From an uncultured Clostridia bacterium (GTDB taxonomy: Bacteria > Bacillota > Clostridia > Oscillospirales > Ruminococcaceae): a stretch of 6,586 nt of DNA. Both the position numbers and the translations under genes were made by a program. The notes under the pieces are model-generated. The model made no database searches, had not been told where the DNA came from, and worked only from the letters and a program-made list of their open reading frames with translations. Below, one piece after another: positions 1-5,724 of this stretch; positions within the stretch are counted from its first letter, which is position 1, and each line of letters begins with the position of its first letter. The stretch spans positions 1 through 6,586 of the forward strand of contig CALBGD010000185.1 in NCBI GenBank assembly GCA_937893735.1, in the 5' to 3' direction.

Positions 1-704
1 TCGTATGCGATATCGGCAATCCCTCGCTCCGTTGAGCGAAGCAGCTTTACTGCCGCGCGCGCCCTGACCTGATTCACGTATTCTATCGCGCCCATTCCCG
101 CTGCCTGTCGGAAGCAGCTCATAAAATAGCTCCTGCTGAGGTGAGTGAGCTCTGCTAATGCGTCTATTGTTATCGGCTCGGCGTAATTCTCGGTTATGTA
201 CTGTATCGCAGGACGTATCAGCTCCGCATTACCGGGGGCGTTCCGGCTGACAGTGAAAATGCTCCCGCTCTCGCAAAGCAGCCAAAAAAAGCGCAGCAGC
301 TCGCTTTTCAGCAGCATATCCAGCATTGCGGAATCTCCTTTTACGCAGGAGAATATCTGCTCGGCGCCTGTGCGAAGCTCCGTATAATACGGGTGATCCG
401 GGGTTATCAGGCTGTGTATGCCGCAGCTCCCCGCAAGCGGCTGTATGCACATGGCTGCGCTCCTGTCCGTATCCTGCGAGCCAAGCATCGAAAGTCCAAA
501 AACCACCGTATCATATGCGCAGTGCATATCTCCGGAACGGCTCACGGAATGGAGCATATCCGGAAGTATCACGACCATCTCCCCCGCACAGGCTGTGAAA
601 CGCTCGTCGCCGCATATGAACTCTGCGCAGCCGTCATGAATGAAGTTAAGCTCCAGCTCCGGGTGCCAGTGCAGAGGAAGTATCAGTTTTAGGTATTTTT
701 TCAG
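1..704 (-). CDS. AraC-family transcriptional regulator, C-terminus cut by window edge, start uncertain
   Basis: Reading the minus strand from 704 gives 234 uninterrupted codons to the left edge. The N-terminal half is a cupin-like sensor: it has the HWHPELEL signature (residues 12-19 counted from a CTG at 702-704), then a short beta-rich stretch containing GEMVVILP. An alpha-helical linker follows. An AraC-type helix-turn-helix begins near residue 161: ITIDALAELTHLSRSYFMSCF is followed by the second-helix lead-in GIADIAY, where the window ends. About 40 residues are probably missing. Such proteins usually bind a sugar or related ligand and act as local activators. It is divergent from the GH13 gene at 778, its likely target. 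No ATG, GTG or TTG lies in frame between the upstream stop (TAA, 711-713) and the cupin motif, and no Shine-Dalgarno is visible. I used the CTG at 702-704 provisionally; the first in-frame ATG would cut off most of the sensor strand motif. Family assignment is firm; the start is not. Confidence 0.85.
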   Translation of the reverse strand, partial: MKKYLKLILPLHWHPELELNFIHDGCAEFICGDERFTACAGEMVVILPDMLHSVSRSGDMHCAYDTVVFGLSMLGSQDTDRSAAMCIQPLAGSCGIHSLITPDHPYYTELRTGAEQIFSCVKGDSAMLDMLLKSELLRFFWLLCESGSIFTVSRNAPGNAELIRPAIQYITENYAEPITIDALAELTHLSRSYFMSCFRQAAGMGAIEYVNQVRARAAVKLLRSTERGIADIAY

Positions 705-733
705 TAGAAATTATAGCTGTTGTGTAGTATTAT
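705..733 (+). promoter_or_regulatory. possible promoter of the GH13 gene, overlapping the divergent promoter
   Basis: A plus-strand candidate has -35 TAGAAA (705-710, 4 of 6 matches), a 17-base spacer and -10 TATTAT (728-733, 5 of 6). Transcription would start near 740, giving a leader of about 38 bases to the ATG at 778. The -35 box is poor, as is common for promoters that need an activator. Its -10 shares bases with the -10 of the opposing promoter, so the two could exclude each other. This is the best fit I see, not a certain site. Confidence 0.35.
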
Positions 734-736
734 ATC
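705..736 (+). repeat. imperfect tandem repeat in the divergent region, candidate regulator operator
   Basis: Two similar elements occur in the same orientation: TAGAAATTATAGC (705-717) and TAGTATTATATC (725-736). They share TAG, then A/T, then ATTATA, one base, and C. The starts are 20 bases apart, close to two helical turns, which suits an AraC-type protein using its two helix-turn-helix units on tandem half-sites. The second copy covers the -10 region of both promoters. A+T-rich DNA yields such matches by chance, so this is only a candidate. Confidence 0.3.
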
Positions 737-757
737 ATATAGAAAAGAAAAATTCAA
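729..757 (-). promoter_or_regulatory. sigma-A promoter of the araC-type gene
   Basis: On the minus strand there is a -35 TTGAAT (752-757), a 17-base spacer (735-751) and a perfect -10 TATAAT (729-734). Transcription should begin near 721-722. That leaves only about 17 bases before the provisional CTG start, so the leader is short and has no ribosome binding site. The match to the vegetative consensus is strong: 4/6 at -35, 6/6 at -10 and ideal spacing. Confidence 0.7.
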
Positions 758-763
758 CCCACC

Positions 764-770
764 AAGGAGG
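764..770 (+). promoter_or_regulatory. ribosome binding site of the GH13 gene
   Basis: AAGGAGG lies 7 bases before the ATG at 778-780, a near-perfect Shine-Dalgarno at optimal spacing. It decides the start. The frame stays open upstream to an ATG at 640, but that extension would run through the promoter region and antisense to the araC-type gene, and it is not protein-like. Confidence 0.9.
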
Positions 771-777
771 AAATAAA

Positions 778-2322
778 ATGAACAGACAACCCGAATGGCT
801 CAACAACGCAGTATTCTATGAGGTATATCCTCAGTCCTTCAACGACACCAACGGCGATGGTATCGGCGACATTCCCGGAATAACCGAAAAGCTGGACTAC
901 ATCGCTGAACTCGGCTGCACGGCACTGTGGATCAATCCATGCTTCGATTCCCCGTTCGGCGACGCGGGATACGATGTTGCAGACTACTGCAAGGTAGCTC
1001 CCAGATACGGCACAAACGACGACCTCGTTAACCTTTTCAGCGAAGCGCACAAGCGCGGAATGCACGTCCTGCTGGATCTTGTCCCAGGACACACATCATG
1101 GAAGCACCCGTGGTTCCTTGAATCCATGAAAGCGGAGCGCAACGAGTACACTGACCGCTACGTCTGGACAAACAGTATCTGGGAGGAACCCACGGGCTAT
1201 GGCTCACTGCGTGGCATCTCCGACCGTGACGGAAGCTGCGCGGTCAACTTCTTCACCCATCAGCCGGCGCTAAACTACGGCTACTACAAGCCCGAAAGAC
1301 CGTGGCAGCAGAGCATGGACTCCGAGGGTGCTATTGCAACGCGCAATGCCATGAAGGACGTAATGAGATTCTGGCTGTCACGCGGCTGTGATGGATTCCG
1401 CGTTGATATGGCCGGTTCCCTTGTCAAGAACGACGAGGACGGAAAGGGCACAATCAAGCTCTGGCAGGACGTCCGCGAGTTCCTTGACGCGGAGTTTCCG
1501 GAAGCTGCCATGGTTTCCGAATGGGGCGAGCCAGACAAGAGCCTTCAGGGCGGATTCCACATGGATTTTCTGCTGCACTTCGGACCTTCGCATTACAACG
1601 ACCTGTTCCGCTATGGTCAGCCGTTCTTTGAGGGAAACGGAGATTGCAGCGAGTTCGTGAAAAAGTACATTGAAAACTGCGAAAAATCCGAGCACAAGGG
1701 ACTTATCTGTATTCCCTCCGGAAACCACGATATGGACAGACTTGCAAAGTGGGTTCACGGTGATAAGCTCAAGACTGCGTTCGCATTCCTGCTTTCCATG
1801 CCCGGAGCTCCGTTCATTTACTACGGCGACGAGATCGGTATGCGCTATGTAGAGGGTCTCACCTCTGTTGAAGGCGGCTACGGAAGAACCGGCTCTCGCT
1901 CGCCTATGCAGTGGAACAGCGGCAAGAACGCCGGATTCTCTGACGCCGAGGCAGACAAGCTCTATATCCCGCTCGATCCTGATACCAACAGACCGAATGC
2001 TGAAGCCCAGATGTCCGACCCGGATTCCCTCAGAAGCGAGGTCAAGAAGCTCATTTCAATAAGAATGGCTCACCCTGCGCTCCAGAGCCGCGGCGATATC
2101 AGATTTGCCTATTACGGAAAGGAAAGCTACCCGCTTGCTTATGTAAGGACAGCAAGTGACGAAAAGATACTCGTTGTGCTCAACCCGTCTGATAAGGAAG
2201 CAGAATTCAGCTTTGACGGAGAAGCGGCCGAAGTAATTTACAGCTTCGGCGGCGGAGCAGCGCTCTCCGGCGGAAAGGTGACGGCACAGCCGGTTTCCGC
2301 TTGCTTCATCAAGCTCAAGTAA
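778..2322 (+). CDS. GH13 family alpha-glucosidase / oligo-glucosidase-type enzyme
   Basis: A 514-residue glycoside hydrolase family 13 enzyme that should cleave alpha-glucosidic bonds in oligosaccharides. It has no signal peptide, so it acts in the cytoplasm on imported sugars. An (alpha/beta)8 barrel covers roughly residues 10-430, followed by a C-terminal beta domain. Visible motifs are a calcium-loop-like segment DTNGDGIGD (23-31), region I DLVPGH (100-105), region V QPALN (162-166), region II GFRVD with nucleophile Asp210, region III SEWGEP with probable acid/base Glu248, and region IV GNHD with Asp318. FIYYGDEIG and RSPMQWN are typical of the oligo-1,6-glucosidase/trehalose synthase side of GH13, and QPALN resembles the QPDLN of that group. 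Region I has Gly104 where most members have Asn. Linkage specificity cannot be read from sequence; an alpha-1,4- or alpha-1,6-glucosidase or a related transglucosylase are all possible. Divergent from the AraC-type regulator, which probably controls it. Confidence 0.92.
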   Translation: MNRQPEWLNNAVFYEVYPQSFNDTNGDGIGDIPGITEKLDYIAELGCTALWINPCFDSPFGDAGYDVADYCKVAPRYGTNDDLVNLFSEAHKRGMHVLLDLVPGHTSWKHPWFLESMKAERNEYTDRYVWTNSIWEEPTGYGSLRGISDRDGSCAVNFFTHQPALNYGYYKPERPWQQSMDSEGAIATRNAMKDVMRFWLSRGCDGFRVDMAGSLVKNDEDGKGTIKLWQDVREFLDAEFPEAAMVSEWGEPDKSLQGGFHMDFLLHFGPSHYNDLFRYGQPFFEGNGDCSEFVKKYIENCEKSEHKGLICIPSGNHDMDRLAKWVHGDKLKTAFAFLLSMPGAPFIYYGDEIGMRYVEGLTSVEGGYGRTGSRSPMQWNSGKNAGFSDAEADKLYIPLDPDTNRPNAEAQMSDPDSLRSEVKKLISIRMAHPALQSRGDIRFAYYGKESYPLAYVRTASDEKILVVLNPSDKEAEFSFDGEAAEVIYSFGGGAALSGGKVTAQPVSACFIKLK

Positions 2323-2331
2323 AACAAAAAT

Positions 2332-2359
2332 GCCCCGGAAGCTTGCAGGCTTTCGGGGC
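2332..2359 (-). terminator. intrinsic terminator between convergent genes, mainly for the minus-strand operon
   Basis: An 11-base stem (2332-2342 with 2349-2359, a single G-T wobble) closes a 6-base loop. Read on the minus strand it is followed by ATTTTTGTTTT (2321-2331), an excellent intrinsic terminator 14 bases after the mtaD stop. On the plus strand the hairpin lies 9 bases after the GH13 stop, but the following TATTCTATTC is a weaker U-tract, so it may serve both genes with unequal strength. Confidence 0.88.
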
Positions 2360-2373
2360 GTATTCTATTCAGT

Positions 2374-3639
2374 TTACCCGCAGATCTCATCTGCAAGCTT
2401 TGCGGCACGGGAGTAAATCTCCACCGGGTCAACCGTCATGAACTTTCCATTTTCATAGAGTATCCTGCCGTCAACAACGGTCATCACGATATTCTGCTTT
2501 GTTCCGGAATAAACCAGATTCTTTGCAACATTGTGCTCCGGCTGCATATTCGGCTGCATGAGGTCTATTACGGCAAGGTCGGCTTTCTTTCCGGGGACAA
2601 GCACGTCGCAGTCGGAAAGCCCCATTGCAAGCGCTCCGCCGGAGCAAGCCATCTTCAGCACGTCAAACGCCGGGAAAGCTGCCGCGTCATTCTCACGGTA
2701 TTTCTGGAGCGCAGTTACAAGGAACATCTCACGGAACATATCAAGGCAGTTGTTGCTTGCCGCTCCGTCAGTGCCTATCGCGAGGTTGTCGATTCCGCGG
2801 CGCTTCATCTCGCACAGCGGAGCTATTCCGCTTGCAAGCTTCAGGTTGCTGGAGGGGTTCGTCACTATCCAGAGCCCGCGCTCCTTTGCAATGCGCATAT
2901 CTTCCTCATCGAACCACACGCAGTGGAATCCACCGCCGCCGTATTCCAGCATTCCGAGCTTCTCGAAAAGCTGGGTCGGGGTCATTCCGTAGCGCTCATG
3001 GCAGCCGTCAACCTCGGATTTTGTTTCGCTGTTGTGGGTGTACATCGGCGCCTTGTATTTCTGCGAGAGCTTCGCCAGCCCCTCCAGAGTTTCGCGCTTG
3101 GTAGTGTACTCTGCATGGAATCCAAGCTGATAGCTTATCAGCGGGTCAATGCTGTTGAACTTGTTGTATTCCTCTTCGATACCCTCGACAGTTCCGCCAA
3201 AGTCATTTATGGAGCCGCACAGCACCGTTCTGTAACCCATATCCGTGCAGGCTTTCGTGTAGCTGTCCAGCTTGAAATACATATCAAAACTGGAGGTGAT
3301 CCCGCTGGTCAGATACTCCATATTCGCAAGCTGAGTGAACACGTACACGGCTTCCTCAGTGAGCTTTGCCTCATGCGGGAAAACCGCATTGTAAAGCCAG
3401 TCGTTCAGCGGGAGATCGTCCGCGAAGCTCCTGAGGAACGTCATTGCGGAATGTGTGTGCGCATTCTTGAATCCGGGAATTATCAGCTTTCCGGAGAGGT
3501 CGATTTCGCGGTCAAACCCGCCGCAGTCGTTCTCCGCACCGACGTAGGTTATCTTTCCGCCGTCTGTATGGAGTTCTCCGGTAATGATCTCCTCGTTCTG
3601 CATTGTAAGTATTTTTGCATTGTAAAAGCGTATTTTCAT
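2374..3639 (-). CDS. mtaD: 5'-methylthioadenosine/S-adenosylhomocysteine deaminase (amidohydrolase)
   Basis: A 421-residue cytoplasmic metal-dependent amidohydrolase of the ATZ/TRZ/MtaD group. The family deaminates 5'-methylthioadenosine to methylthioinosine and S-adenosylhomocysteine to S-inosylhomocysteine. A small beta domain formed by both ends flanks a TIM barrel (about 55-350). Expected metal ligands are visible: HTH (His61, His63), His202 in YTHNSE, and Asp291 in GTDGAASNN. Glu205 and His239 (FHCVW) are the likely proton-transfer residues. SNNCLDMFREM (295-305) is typical of MtaD rather than of guanine or cytosine deaminases. Length is normal and the protein looks complete. It is last in the operon, 12 bases after mtnA, with its own GGAGGA, and a terminator follows. 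The mtnA neighbour supports MTA salvage as its role; exact substrate preference (MTA, SAH, adenosine or 5'-deoxyadenosine) is not decidable here. Confidence 0.9.
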   Translation of the reverse strand: MKIRFYNAKILTMQNEEIITGELHTDGGKITYVGAENDCGGFDREIDLSGKLIIPGFKNAHTHSAMTFLRSFADDLPLNDWLYNAVFPHEAKLTEEAVYVFTQLANMEYLTSGITSSFDMYFKLDSYTKACTDMGYRTVLCGSINDFGGTVEGIEEEYNKFNSIDPLISYQLGFHAEYTTKRETLEGLAKLSQKYKAPMYTHNSETKSEVDGCHERYGMTPTQLFEKLGMLEYGGGGFHCVWFDEEDMRIAKERGLWIVTNPSSNLKLASGIAPLCEMKRRGIDNLAIGTDGAASNNCLDMFREMFLVTALQKYRENDAAAFPAFDVLKMACSGGALAMGLSDCDVLVPGKKADLAVIDLMQPNMQPEHNVAKNLVYSGTKQNIVMTVVDGRILYENGKFMTVDPVEIYSRAAKLADEICG

Positions 3640-3643
3640 GTTG

Positions 3644-3649
3644 TCCTCC
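3644..3649 (-). promoter_or_regulatory. ribosome binding site of mtaD
   Basis: GGAGGA on the minus strand ends 4 bases before the ATG (3637-3639) and fills most of the 12-base gap after the mtnA stop (3652-3654). It fixes the mtaD start. Confidence 0.8.
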
Positions 3650-3651
3650 GG

Positions 3652-4689
3652 TTAGCTGAACAGCTTTCTGAGAGATTCCGTATAGGGATAGCGGGCGATT
3701 CCACGCTCGGTCACTATGGCGGTTATGAGCTCCGCGTCTGTTACGTCAAACGCGGGATTCCAGCACTTCACTGATTCCTCAGCGACAGGCTGGCTGAAAA
3801 AATTCGTCTTTATCTCGCTGCCGCTGCGTTCTTCTATTACGATGTCGTTCCCTGTTTTACAGGAGAAATCTATTGTTGAGCGCGGGCAGAACACATAAAA
3901 CGGGATTCCGTGATATTTAGCGTTTATCGCAACGGAGCGCGTTCCTATCTTGTTCGCGGTATCGCCGTTTGCGGCGACTCTGTCGCAGCCGACAAAACAC
4001 GCCTGTATTTTTCCCTGCTTCATCAGCATGGAAGCGGCGCTGTCGCATATCAGCGTTGTGTCTATACCGGCATGGCTGAGCTCGAAGGAAGTCAGCCGCG
4101 CGCCTTGCAGGAGCGGGCGTGTCTCATCGCAATAGGCGCGGAAATTATAGCCGCGCTCTTTTCCAAGCAGGAGGGTTCCCAGACCGGTGCCGTATTCAAC
4201 CGCCGCGAGCGCTCCCGCGTTGCAGTGGGTGAGTATCCCGTCGCCGTCGTGCACGAGCGTAAGCCCGTTTTCAGAGATAGCGCGGCAGACTGCCTTATCC
4301 TCATCGCATATAGCGGTGCACTCCGATTTCAGCGCAGACAGGAGCTCATCGTGAGAGCCAGAGTGCTTCCGCGCGCAGTCCAGCATTCGGTTTACAGCCC
4401 AGCTCAGGTTTACCGCGGTGGGACGCGAGGAGATCAGATACTCCCCCGCCCTTTCAAGCTGCGGCAGTAAATCTCCGGACATTCCGCGCGCAAGGACGTA
4501 CATTCCGAATCCGGCGCACACTCCTATCGCCGGAGCCCCGCGCACGCGAAGCTCCGAAATCGCCTCGAAAATCTGCCCGGCGGTTTCCAGCCGGAGGTAT
4601 TCTATCCGGTTCGGGATAAGCGTCTGGTCGAGTATCTCGACAGCATTTTCGTCCTCTGACAGACGAACTGTGAATATCCTGCCTGACAT
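3652..4689 (-). CDS. mtnA: S-methyl-5-thioribose-1-phosphate isomerase
   Basis: A 345-residue member of the eIF2B-alpha/MtnA isomerase family, the usual length. The enzyme converts 5-methylthioribose-1-phosphate to 5-methylthioribulose-1-phosphate in the methionine salvage pathway. Family motifs are in order: RGAPAIG (50-56), THCNAGALA with the catalytic Cys156 (Cys160 in Bacillus subtilis MtnA), [13 protein letters not shown] (188-200), [10 protein letters not shown] with the catalytic Asp236 (Asp240 in B. subtilis), and NKIGT (246-250). All residues I would expect are present. Its ATG overlaps the stop of the preceding GTPase gene (TGATG, sharing base 4689) and no strong Shine-Dalgarno is visible, so translation is probably coupled. 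With an MTA deaminase next door it likely serves a route MTA, methylthioinosine, methylthioribose-1-phosphate, methylthioribulose-1-phosphate. Close relatives can also work on 5-deoxyribose-1-phosphate, which cannot be excluded. Confidence 0.95.
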   Translation of the reverse strand: MSGRIFTVRLSEDENAVEILDQTLIPNRIEYLRLETAGQIFEAISELRVRGAPAIGVCAGFGMYVLARGMSGDLLPQLERAGEYLISSRPTAVNLSWAVNRMLDCARKHSGSHDELLSALKSECTAICDEDKAVCRAISENGLTLVHDGDGILTHCNAGALAAVEYGTGLGTLLLGKERGYNFRAYCDETRPLLQGARLTSFELSHAGIDTTLICDSAASMLMKQGKIQACFVGCDRVAANGDTANKIGTRSVAINAKYHGIPFYVFCPRSTIDFSCKTGNDIVIEERSGSEIKTNFFSQPVAEESVKCWNPAFDVTDAELITAIVTERGIARYPYTESLRKLFS

Positions 4690-5636
4690 CAGCTGAAGTA
4701 TACAAGCTCGCTGGGAGCCGCTTCGGTAGGCTTGATCTCAGAAGCCATCAGCACGGGGCCTACGCCCTTATACGCCGCCTGCTTCTCAGCGATTATCTTT
4801 CCGGTGACCTCTACCCATTCACCATCCTTGAACTTTGCCTCGTCCGGGGACTTTACAAGGATCCCGACGACCTGAATATCTTCAGCACAGCAGGTCATCG
4901 CACGGCGTGATATAACGAAATATCCCTTGGGGACATTGGAAGCACAGAAAACCATTCCGCGCACATGGATATTCTTGTTTAGATAGCGGTCGGGAGTGCT
5001 CATGATGTCCACATACCACAGGCCGAAATCGTCGTGCACGATTTCGATGGGGTCGGCGTTCAGGTCGTAGGGCATTTCATCATCGCCCTGGAATCCCTGC
5101 TCGATGGTACCGTCGGTGTACTCAAACATCATGTCTATCTTGGGGTTGAGCGCCTTTATGCTGCGGCGCAGGGACTTCTTGTCCACTGCGTTCTTCTCAC
5201 AGCGGTTGAACACAACTATGTCAGCGACCGAGAAATTATCCGAGAGAAGCTGGCGCATATTGTTCATATACACCTGATATTTTGAATGGTCAACGAACAT
5301 GAATATCTGGTAGAATATCCAGTCCTTCGGCGCTTTCTGAGCCATCGTGCGGAGGCTCCACATTCCGTTGTATTCAAGCATTATCTGGGTAGGCTTGTAC
5401 TTTTTCACAAGCGCGGTGAGGTTTTCCTCGTTGAAGTCGTCCTCGTCCTCAATGAAGGCTACCTCTGCCTTTGCGGCTTTCAGGATATCCGGCGCGTATT
5501 CAACCTCGCCCTCCTCGCAGGCGATTATCAGCGTGCGCTGTCCCTTTGTGAACTGCTTGTCGCTGATAGTGTCAAGGATAAAGGAGGTCTTGCCGCTCTC
5601 CAGAAATCCGGTTATCATATATACAGGAAGCTCCAT
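4689..5636 (-). CDS. COG0523/CobW-like P-loop GTPase fused to a TIGR03943 (DUF1980)-type domain
   Basis: A 315-residue soluble protein with two parts. Residues 1-180 resemble the G3E/COG0523 GTPases (CobW, YeiR, ZNG1-like): Walker A GFLESGKT (10-17), a Walker B-like segment [10 protein letters not shown] (85-94) with Glu88, a VDHSKYQ segment (115-121), and NRCE (144-147) where the guanine-specificity motif NKxD should be. The CxCC metal motif of most COG0523 proteins is absent; only Cys40 remains near that place. Residues about 205-315 look like the conserved C-terminal domain of the TIGR03943/YcgQ family, with [13 protein letters not shown] (241-253, adjacent Cys249-Cys250) and a WVEVTGKI strand. 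COG0523 proteins are known or proposed metal chaperones, notably for zinc. A role in metal delivery is inferred, and the specific target is unknown. An AAGGAG site fixes the start. The gene overlaps mtnA by one base and follows another COG0523 gene by 88 bases. Confidence 0.8.
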   Translation of the reverse strand: MELPVYMITGFLESGKTSFILDTISDKQFTKGQRTLIIACEEGEVEYAPDILKAAKAEVAFIEDEDDFNEENLTALVKKYKPTQIMLEYNGMWSLRTMAQKAPKDWIFYQIFMFVDHSKYQVYMNNMRQLLSDNFSVADIVVFNRCEKNAVDKKSLRRSIKALNPKIDMMFEYTDGTIEQGFQGDDEMPYDLNADPIEIVHDDFGLWYVDIMSTPDRYLNKNIHVRGMVFCASNVPKGYFVISRRAMTCCAEDIQVVGILVKSPDEAKFKDGEWVEVTGKIIAEKQAAYKGVGPVLMASEIKPTEAAPSELVYFS

Positions 5637-5642
5637 TTTGTG

Positions 5643-5648
5643 CTCCTT
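5643..5648 (-). promoter_or_regulatory. ribosome binding site of the GTPase-TIGR03943 gene
   Basis: AAGGAG on the minus strand lies 6 bases before the ATG at 5634-5636. It supports that start, which puts the P-loop at the usual place about 10 residues from the N-terminus. Confidence 0.8.
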
Positions 5649-5664
5649 TCTTCAATACAGAAAT

Positions 5665-5704
5665 CCCGCGCCCGGGGCAAAGCCGATTTGCTCCGGCACG
5701 CGGG
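5665..5704 (-). terminator. long hairpin between the two GTPase genes, possible attenuator or processing element
   Basis: An outer stem CCCGCG/CGCGGG (5665-5670 with 5699-5704) is continued by a 10-base inner stem (5672-5681 with 5687-5696, one G-T wobble). A small internal asymmetry separates them (5671 against 5697-5698), and the loop is 5 bases. The element fills the 88-base gap 20 bases after the stop of the His-rich GTPase gene. The minus-strand DNA after it, ATTTCTGTATT, is only moderately U-rich, so it is a weak or partial terminator at best. It may lower downstream expression or protect the upstream message. The hairpin is clear; the function is inferred. Confidence 0.55.
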
Positions 5705-5724
5705 TCGTGTTTATATTCCTAAAA

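Noticed and set aside
229..450. 73-codon minus-strand frame at the left end
   Set aside because: It overlaps the AraC-type coding frame in another phase; the AraC frame is open throughout and has clear cupin and HTH motifs.
640..777. 46-residue N-terminal extension of the GH13 frame from an ATG at 640
   Set aside because: It crosses the divergent promoter region and the antisense of the regulator, has no family similarity, and a perfect AAGGAGG precedes the ATG at 778, where GH13 homology begins.
2533..3774. Long 413-codon open frame on the plus strand opposite mtaD and mtnA
   Set aside because: It is antisense to two clearly conserved genes, spans their boundary, has no recognisable domain, and reflects codon bias of the true strand.
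3910..4470. 186-codon plus-strand open frame opposite mtnA
   Set aside because: Shadow of the mtnA reading frame; no motif and no ribosome binding site of note.
5700..5724. Possible separate promoter (TATAAA on the minus strand at 5710-5715) before the second GTPase gene
   Set aside because: No acceptable -35 box lies 16-18 bases upstream, and the strong hairpin would sit in its leader; not enough to call.
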